Made by a program: the position numbers and the translations under genes. The notes under the pieces were generated by a model. It worked only from the letters and a program-made list of their open reading frames with translations, was not told where the DNA came from and did not search any database. A DNA stretch of 9,711 nt, taken from positions 1 to 9,711 of the forward strand of contig JAOUHH010000086.1 in the NCBI GenBank assembly GCA_029865195.1, written 5' to 3'. Positions within the stretch are counted from its first letter, which is position 1. Each line of letters begins with the position of its first letter. Source of the DNA: Desulfobulbaceae bacterium. GTDB taxonomy: Bacteria > Desulfobacterota > Desulfobulbia > Desulfobulbales > UBA5123. Positions 4,863 to 9,711 of this stretch are shown here, one piece after another.

Positions 4863-5690
4863 TTAATACTTGAAGTGACGGATCTGTTCGCAGCCTTCGG
4901 CCATGCCGCTCATGGAGTCGATGCCGATTTGCAGGTGTTTCTCCGCCCACAGTTGGGTGACCAGTTCGTCCGATTCCTCGGTCTTTACCCCCTCCGGGGT
5001 CAGCGGGACGTCGGAGACCAAGAGGAGTGCGCCGCGCGGGATCTGGTTGTAGTGGCCGACCAGGAAGAGGGTGGCGGTTTCCATGTCGATGGCGAGGCAG
5101 GTCATGATCTGCAGCCGCTCGCGAAAGCGGGCGTCGTGTTCCCACACCCGCCGGTTGGTGGTGTAGACCACGCCGGTGCGGTAGTCGCAATCGTGTTCGA
5201 GGATTTTCCCGGAAACATATTTGTGCAGTTTGAAGGAGGGCAGCGCCGGCACTGCCGACGGAAAGTAGTCGTCGCTGGTTCCCTCGCCGCGGATGGCAGC
5301 GGTGGGCAGGATCAGATGGCCGATCTCCGAGGAGGTCTTGAGGCCGCCGCATTTGCCGAGGAAGAGGACCCCTGCCGGTTGCCGGGCGCTGAGCAGATCC
5401 ATGATGGTGGCGGCATTGGGCGAGCCGATGCCGAAGTTGACGATGGTCAGGCCGGCGGAGTTGGTGGCCGCCTGCATGGGGCGGTCCTCGCCGTGGATAT
5501 CGCAGCCGAACATCTCGGCGAAGCGGGTGATGTAGTGCTGAAAATTGGTGAGCAGGATATAGTCGCCGAACTGGTCGACGGGCATGCCGGTATAGCGGGG
5601 CAGCCAGTTCTTGGCGATTTGCAGCTTGTCAATGAGCCCTGATGTCTTGCTCGCGGGCGGTGGGGTCGGGGGCTGGTTGTAGTTGTCCAT
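4863..5690 (-). CDS. amn: AMP nucleosidase, short form
   Basis: This 275-residue enzyme is predicted to hydrolyse AMP to adenine and ribose 5-phosphate (EC 3.2.2.4), a purine salvage and adenylate-balancing reaction in the cytoplasm. It belongs to the nucleoside phosphorylase fold: NFGIGSPNAAT (85-95), FLGKCGGLK (110-118), ILPTAAIRGEGTS (127-139), YTTNRRVWEHD (176-186), AIDMETATLF (200-209, ribose-binding Met-Glu) and LLLVSDVP (222-229, catalytic-type Asp at 227). The E. coli Amn is about 484 residues with an extra N-terminal regulatory domain. This protein lacks that domain and matches the short form known from Bacteroidetes and deltaproteobacteria. Residues 1-15 are proline-rich and probably disordered. 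A ribosome site (AGGA, nine bases upstream) supports the ATG at 5690. It begins 20 bp after the stop of the M48 protease gene and is probably co-transcribed with it. Another purine nucleosidase of the same fold is the alternative. Confidence 0.92.
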   Translation of the reverse strand: MDNYNQPPTPPPASKTSGLIDKLQIAKNWLPRYTGMPVDQFGDYILLTNFQHYITRFAEMFGCDIHGEDRPMQAATNSAGLTIVNFGIGSPNAATIMDLLSARQPAGVLFLGKCGGLKTSSEIGHLILPTAAIRGEGTSDDYFPSAVPALPSFKLHKYVSGKILEHDCDYRTGVVYTTNRRVWEHDARFRERLQIMTCLAIDMETATLFLVGHYNQIPRGALLLVSDVPLTPEGVKTEESDELVTQLWAEKHLQIGIDSMSGMAEGCEQIRHFKY

Positions 5691-5710
5691 GGTGTCTGGT
5701 CCTGTGGGGG

Positions 5711-7060
5711 TTACCGTCTGGGTTTGGGAGGAGGCTGGACATAGCCCCAGTCAACCAGGCGCTGATAGGCGTGGCCGGCCTGACTGCCCTGGCCGTTGCT
5801 CTGTTGCAGGTAGCGCCGGTATTCCATGGCCGCCTCCTCGCGGCGCTGCATGCCTTCGAGGGAGATCGCCTTGTAGAAGGTGATGTTGGGGTTGCCCGGC
5901 AACAGCTTGTCGCAGGTGGTGAACGACTGGTAGGCCGCATCGTATTTCTTTTGTAGAACCTTTGCAATCCCCTGCAGATGGTACGATTGAGCTTCCTGCG
6001 GATACGCCTGCCGGGCGAGATCGGCGTAGCGGCTCGCCTCGGGGTAGTTCTCCATTGCCAGTTGGCATTTCGCCATCATCACCAAGGCGGCATAGTCGCC
6101 CGGGGTTTGCTTCAGCGCCTGCGCAAACTGGGCCTTGGCCTTCTCATACTCCTTCTTGGCCATCGCCTCATCGCCGTTCTGCAGGGCCTTGATGGCGTCG
6201 GCGATCTTGCGCAGGGCGGCCGTCTTGTCCAGGTATCGTTCCTTGCCGACGGGCAATCCGCCGGTTGAGCGGGGATATGCCGCGGCGTTGTCCTGGGCGT
6301 TGGTGTACCGCTCGTCGCTCATCGGGTGGGTTGAAAACATCAACTCGATGGCGCCGGGCTTGTGTTTGGAGATATTCTGCAGGATGGCCATCAGGCCGAT
6401 CATCCCCTGCGGGTTGTAACCGGCGGCGACCATGTACTCCATGCCGATGGCGTCGGCCTCCCGCTCGTTGTCGCGGCTGTAGGAGGCGAGGAGCAGGCCG
6501 GCGCTCAACATCCCGAGCTGTTCGGCAAGCTGGCCATGCTGCCGCTGCCCCGCATAGGCGACCGCGCCGGCGAGAAAGACGTTGCCGAGGAGACCTTTGC
6601 TCATCTGGCTCGCGGTATGGCGGGCGTTGACATGGGCCAGCTCGTGGCCCAGCAAGGCCGCCAGTTGCGCCTCGTTTTCCATGGCCAGGAGGATGCCGCG
6701 GGTGGCGGCGATGCTGCCGCCCGGGAAGGCGTAGGCATTGATATAGGCGGCGTTGACGCCCCGGAAGGAGTAAGGCATGTCGGGGCGATGGGTATGGCCG
6801 ACCAGTTTTTTCCCCACCGAACCGATATAGTTGTTGAGCGACTGGTCCTGGATGGCGCCGTAATCGACGGAAAACTGATGGGGCGAGTTTTCCTTGTCGA
6901 TGCCGATTTCCTGTTCCTGCGAGACCAGCATCAGCTGCTGGCGGCCGGTGACGGGGTTGACAGCGCAGCCGGCAGCCAAGCCGGCGACGGAGAGGGTGGT
7001 CAGTTGCAGAAACCGGCGGCGGGTGAGGGGGGTATGTCGGAAGATGTGTTCGTCCGTCAT
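5711..7060 (-). CDS. M48 family (BepA/YfgC-like) metalloprotease lipoprotein with TPR repeats
   Basis: This 449-residue zinc metalloprotease is predicted to act in the periplasm, probably in outer-membrane protein quality control like BepA. The N-terminus has a twin-arginine-like signal (TRRRFLQL, 13-20), a short hydrophobic stretch and a lipobox LAAGC (28-32). Cys32 would therefore be lipidated, and Ala at +2 favours outer-membrane sorting. The catalytic site is HELAH (139-143), with the third zinc ligand Glu201 in NEREADAIG and the FSTHP element (242-246) typical of the BepA group. The C-terminal part (about 300-420) is helical TPR repeats (for example AKAQFAQALKQTPGDYAALV), as in BepA but in a distinct sequence. 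AAGGAG six bases before the ATG at 7060 fixes the start. The AMP nucleosidase follows 20 bp downstream, and the hybrid kinase stops 86 bp upstream. It is close to bepA but not certainly its orthologue. Confidence 0.93.
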   Translation of the reverse strand: MTDEHIFRHTPLTRRRFLQLTTLSVAGLAAGCAVNPVTGRQQLMLVSQEQEIGIDKENSPHQFSVDYGAIQDQSLNNYIGSVGKKLVGHTHRPDMPYSFRGVNAAYINAYAFPGGSIAATRGILLAMENEAQLAALLGHELAHVNARHTASQMSKGLLGNVFLAGAVAYAGQRQHGQLAEQLGMLSAGLLLASYSRDNEREADAIGMEYMVAAGYNPQGMIGLMAILQNISKHKPGAIELMFSTHPMSDERYTNAQDNAAAYPRSTGGLPVGKERYLDKTAALRKIADAIKALQNGDEAMAKKEYEKAKAQFAQALKQTPGDYAALVMMAKCQLAMENYPEASRYADLARQAYPQEAQSYHLQGIAKVLQKKYDAAYQSFTTCDKLLPGNPNITFYKAISLEGMQRREEAAMEYRRYLQQSNGQGSQAGHAYQRLVDWGYVQPPPKPRR

Positions 7061-7125
7061 CGCGATCTCCTTGTCTGCATCATAGTTGGCAATTGGTGGC
7101 GGTTGTCGCGTCCGGTGGATGGTGA

Positions 7126-7143
7126 GGCTGCCTGAGGGCCGCC
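7126..7143. repeat. hairpin in the gap between hybrid kinase and M48 protease genes
   Basis: GGCTGCC (7126-7132) and GGCCGCC (7137-7143) form a 7-bp stem with one central mismatch and a TGAG tetraloop, directly after the kinase stop. No T-run follows on the minus strand. It could weakly attenuate read-through into the protease gene, but there is no stronger evidence for a terminator. Confidence 0.3.
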
Positions 7144-7146
7144 GTT

Positions 7147-9711
7147 TCAGGTCTTCCGGGGCAGATTGCGGCTGATGACCCGCTCGAAATCATGCAGATC
7201 AAGCGGTTTCATGAGCAGTTCCCTGATCCCGATCTTTTTCGCCTGCGCTTCGTCAATGGTTTCACTGTAGCCGGTGGCCATGATGATCGGCAGTTCGGGG
7301 CGGATGGCGAGCATGTGCCGCGCCAGCGCCGCGCCGGTGAGGCCGGGCATGGTCTGGTCGGTGATGACCAGGTCGAATCGTTGCGGGTCCTCTTTGAACA
7401 GGGCCAGGGCGTCAATGCCGCTGTTGAGCGCGGTCACCTCGCAACCAAGGCGCTCCAGGGTCATCTTGCCGAGTCGGACAATGGTCTCCTCGTCGTCGAT
7501 AAAGAGGACATGGGCCGGCGTCTGCAGGGGGTGCAGGGCAATGTCCTGGTCCGCGGCACCGGTTTCTTCCGGGACGAAGACCGGGAGGTAGACGGCAAAG
7601 ACGCTGCCCTTGCCCGGGGCGCTTTCGGCGGTGATGCCGCCGTTGTAGCTTCTGGCCAGGCCGAGGACGGTGGAAAGGCCAAGCCCGGTGCCCTCGCCTG
7701 CCGCCTTGGTGGTGAAGTAGGGGGTGAAGATCTTGGTCAGGGTTTCCTCGTCCATGCCATCGCCGGTGTCACGGATGGTGAGTCGGAGGTAGGGGCCGGG
7801 CGGCAGCACCTGCGCCTGCGCATCACAGAAGCCCAGGCCGATGGCGGTTTCCTCCAGGCGGACCGAGAGGGTGCCGCCGTTGTTGCGCATCGCGTGGTAG
7901 GCGTTGGTGCAGAGGTTCATCAGGATCTGGTGAATCTGCACCGGGTCCGCCATCACCATCCGGCATTTCGGGTCGATCTCCTGCTCGATCTTGATTGTCG
8001 AGGGCAGGGTGCCCCGCAGCAGTTTGAGCGCCTCCTTGATCACCGGTTGGATCTCGATGGGCTTGCGCTCCTTTTCGGTCTGCCGGCTGAAGGAAAGAAT
8101 CTGGCTGACCAGATTGGTGGCCCGCTTCGAGGCGGTGAGCACCTCCTTGAGGAGGGGATGGCTCTTGCCGTCGGCCGGGGCATCGTAGAGCATCAGCTGG
8201 GTGTAGCCGATAATGGCGGTGAGGATGTTGTTGAAGTCGTGGGCGATGCCGCCGGCCAGGGTGCCGATGGCCTCCAGTTTCTGGGCTTGACGCAACTCCT
8301 CCTCGACCTGCTTGCGGTGGGTGACGTCGTCGAACAGGGCGACCAGTTCCCCGGAGGGAAGTTTGTAGACGTGGTGTTCCCGCCAGCCGCTGATCCGGTC
8401 ATGCTGGTAGAAGGTGGGCGGGTTATGCTCGGGGATGCCGGTTCGCCAAACCGAGCGCAGGATTGCGGTCAGGTCGAATTCCAGGACGTTGGGGAAGATG
8501 ACGTTGATATTCTTGCCGATCACCTGTTCCTTGTCGAGTTTTTCAATCTCCTCCGCCGCCTTGTTGAAATCGACCACCACAAAATTTTCGCCGTTGTCGA
8601 TGGTTCTGAAGACGGCGGCGCCGCTGTTCATGTTGTCGAACAGGCCCCTGAACCGCGCCTCGTTGTTTTCGAGGATCTCTTCGGCCCGTTTGCGGCCGGT
8701 GATGTCATGGATGGAACAGAGCAGGCCGGTGCAGGCGCCGTGATCGTCGACCACCGGGGTTTTGCTGATGTGCAGCCACTGGCTTTCCCCCCCCGGCTGG
8801 TTTGAGATTTCCAGGTCCTGGTAGGAGGGGCGGCCCGAGGCCATGACCGCGGCATCCTCCTGTTGGTATGCGGCGGCGGCCTCGGCCGGGAACAGATCGG
8901 CGTCGCTCTTGCCGATGATCTCTTCAGCCTCCTTGCCGATGTGTTTACAGAAAGCGGCGTTGACCGCCAGGTACACGGAATCGCAGTTTTTGAGGGCGAT
9001 CAGGTCGTTGGTTGAGGCGAGGATCGTCTCAAAGAGGTTTCGTTGCGTCTTGAGTGCGGTTTCGGCGGCATGGCGCGCCGAAATGTCGTTGAAGATCACC
9101 ACCGCGCCCTTGATGACGCCATTTTCAATGATCGGGGTGCTGGTGTATTCCACCGGGAAATAGGAACCGTCCCGCCGCCAGAAGACCTCGTCGGTGCCGT
9201 GATGGAGCTGGCCATCCTTGATGGCCGCGAGGATCGGGCATTCCGTCGAGGCGTAGTGGGTGCCGTCCGGCTTGGCGTAGTGGGCGATATCGTGGTGGGA
9301 CTGGCCGATCAGTTCTGCCTGCGGCCAGCCGAGGAAGCGGGCGGCGGCCGGGTTGACAAAGGTGGTAAGCCCGTTTTGGTCGAGCCCGTAGATGCCTTCG
9401 CCGGCGGAGTTCAGGATCTGTTCCTGCTGCCGGCGCAGTTTTTCAAGATTCTGTTCGGCCCGGGTCCGGTCGGTGACATCCTGCAAAGTGCACTGCGTGT
9501 GCTTGAAGTTGCCGTCCTCGTCGTTGATGACGGTGCCGGTAAGCAGGGTGAATCGTTCCTCGCCGTTCTTGGTGCGCAGGCTGAGTTCGACGTAGCAGTT
9601 GCCGGTTCCCGTGTTCTTGAGTTGTTCGTATTTCTCGGTGAAAACGTTGCCCTGGCCGGGGGAGATGAAATCCGGAAAGGGGCGTCCTTCCGCCTCATGC
9701 CGGTCGTAGCC
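7147..9711 (-). CDS. multi-PAS hybrid sensor histidine kinase (5'-truncated by window edge)
   Basis: The frame is open to the last base, so 854 residues are visible and the N-terminus is missing. Residue numbers count from the window edge. The order is: end of a PAS domain (1-82, closing in CTLQDVTDRTRAE), a second PAS (about 95-215), a third (about 221-345, ending SIHDITGRKRAEE) and a fourth (about 349-470, ending LFDDVTHRKQVEE). HisKA follows with phospho-acceptor His491 in GGIAHDFNN. The HATPase has an N-box at about 599-603, DTGDGM (648-653) and GEGTGLGLS (672-680). The C-terminal receiver (733-850) has D739/D740, phospho-acceptor D785 (VITDQTMPG), T813 and K835. The kinase type resembles the NtrB-like class. 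Being hybrid, it likely passes phosphate through its own receiver to a separate Hpt or regulator, not found here. No membrane segment is visible in this part. The ligand cannot be told from sequence. A TTG at 9486 is internal to the first PAS and not a start. Confidence 0.93.
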   Translation of the reverse strand, partial: GYDRHEAEGRPFPDFISPGQGNVFTEKYEQLKNTGTGNCYVELSLRTKNGEERFTLLTGTVINDEDGNFKHTQCTLQDVTDRTRAEQNLEKLRRQQEQILNSAGEGIYGLDQNGLTTFVNPAAARFLGWPQAELIGQSHHDIAHYAKPDGTHYASTECPILAAIKDGQLHHGTDEVFWRRDGSYFPVEYTSTPIIENGVIKGAVVIFNDISARHAAETALKTQRNLFETILASTNDLIALKNCDSVYLAVNAAFCKHIGKEAEEIIGKSDADLFPAEAAAAYQQEDAAVMASGRPSYQDLEISNQPGGESQWLHISKTPVVDDHGACTGLLCSIHDITGRKRAEEILENNEARFRGLFDNMNSGAAVFRTIDNGENFVVVDFNKAAEEIEKLDKEQVIGKNINVIFPNVLEFDLTAILRSVWRTGIPEHNPPTFYQHDRISGWREHHVYKLPSGELVALFDDVTHRKQVEEELRQAQKLEAIGTLAGGIAHDFNNILTAIIGYTQLMLYDAPADGKSHPLLKEVLTASKRATNLVSQILSFSRQTEKERKPIEIQPVIKEALKLLRGTLPSTIKIEQEIDPKCRMVMADPVQIHQILMNLCTNAYHAMRNNGGTLSVRLEETAIGLGFCDAQAQVLPPGPYLRLTIRDTGDGMDEETLTKIFTPYFTTKAAGEGTGLGLSTVLGLARSYNGGITAESAPGKGSVFAVYLPVFVPEETGAADQDIALHPLQTPAHVLFIDDEETIVRLGKMTLERLGCEVTALNSGIDALALFKEDPQRFDLVITDQTMPGLTGAALARHMLAIRPELPIIMATGYSETIDEAQAKKIGIRELLMKPLDLHDFERVISRNLPRKT

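Noticed and set aside
4827..5642. Plus-strand open frame (271 codons) antisense to the AMP nucleosidase
   Set aside because: It mirrors the nucleosidase gene, has no recognisable motifs, and the minus-strand frame has full family motifs and a ribosome site.
6362..7135. Plus-strand open frame (257 codons) antisense to the M48 protease
   Set aside because: It is opposite the catalytic and signal regions of a well-supported protease. Its composition is typical of antisense GC-rich shadow frames.
7061..7146. Possible promoter for the M48 protease (TATGAT on the minus strand near 7080)
   Set aside because: No acceptable -35 lies 16-18 bp upstream of the hexamer. The gene may be read from the upstream kinase or from a promoter not recognisable by eye.
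7192..8805. Long plus-strand open frame (537 codons) antisense to the hybrid kinase
   Set aside because: It lies fully opposite clear PAS, HisKA, HATPase and receiver motifs, has a low-complexity G/V/D/E-rich translation, and shows no domain. It is a by-product of high GC coding sequence on the other strand.

Overview
The window looks like ordinary chromosomal DNA from a GC-rich Gram-negative bacterium. The best guess is a Desulfobacterota/deltaproteobacterium (Desulfobulbales or Desulfuromonadales-like). The grounds are an MsbA-type lipid exporter and a lipoprotein M48 protease (both imply an outer membrane), the short AMP nucleosidase, a BCAM0308-family zinc protein, and several c-di-GMP and two-component signalling proteins. 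The taxonomic call rests on recalled family distributions and is tentative. Nine protein genes are supported. Eight are on the minus strand and one (PilZ) on the plus strand. Both ends of the window cut through genes. I see no RNA genes, mobile elements or CRISPR arrays.

Left part (1-2263): a 3'-truncated MsbA-family ABC transporter (1446 to 1) lies downstream of a single-domain CheY-like response regulator (1949-1530). A 314-bp non-coding interval separates the regulator from the divergent PilZ gene. That interval carries one predicted sigma70-type promoter for each direction, a dyad inside the PilZ promoter, a strong palindrome at the predicted start of the regulator transcript, and an 11-bp direct repeat spaced 63 bp apart. 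It is the densest regulatory stretch in the window.

Middle part (2264-4862): the PilZ protein (predicted c-di-GMP binding) converges on metF across a small hairpin. metF is the second gene of a likely two-gene operon. The first gene is a 96-residue protein of unknown function with its own good promoter (TTGCCA-17-TATTAT). Upstream, a separately promoted gene encodes a four-cysteine BCAM0308-family protein, followed by two inverted repeats that may end its transcript.

Right part (4863-9711): a lipoprotein M48 metalloprotease with C-terminal TPR repeats and a Tat-like signal is followed after 20 bp by a short-form AMP nucleosidase, a probable operon. Upstream of both is a large hybrid histidine kinase with at least four PAS domains, HisKA, HATPase and a C-terminal receiver. 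It runs off the right edge, so its true start is not visible.

The window combines envelope biogenesis (MsbA, M48 protease), signalling (CheY-like protein, PilZ, hybrid kinase) and core metabolism (MetF, AMP nucleosidase). I found no convincing new multi-gene system. The best leads are the two poorly characterised small proteins, the symmetric elements between the response regulator and PilZ, and the Tat/lipoprotein signal on the protease.
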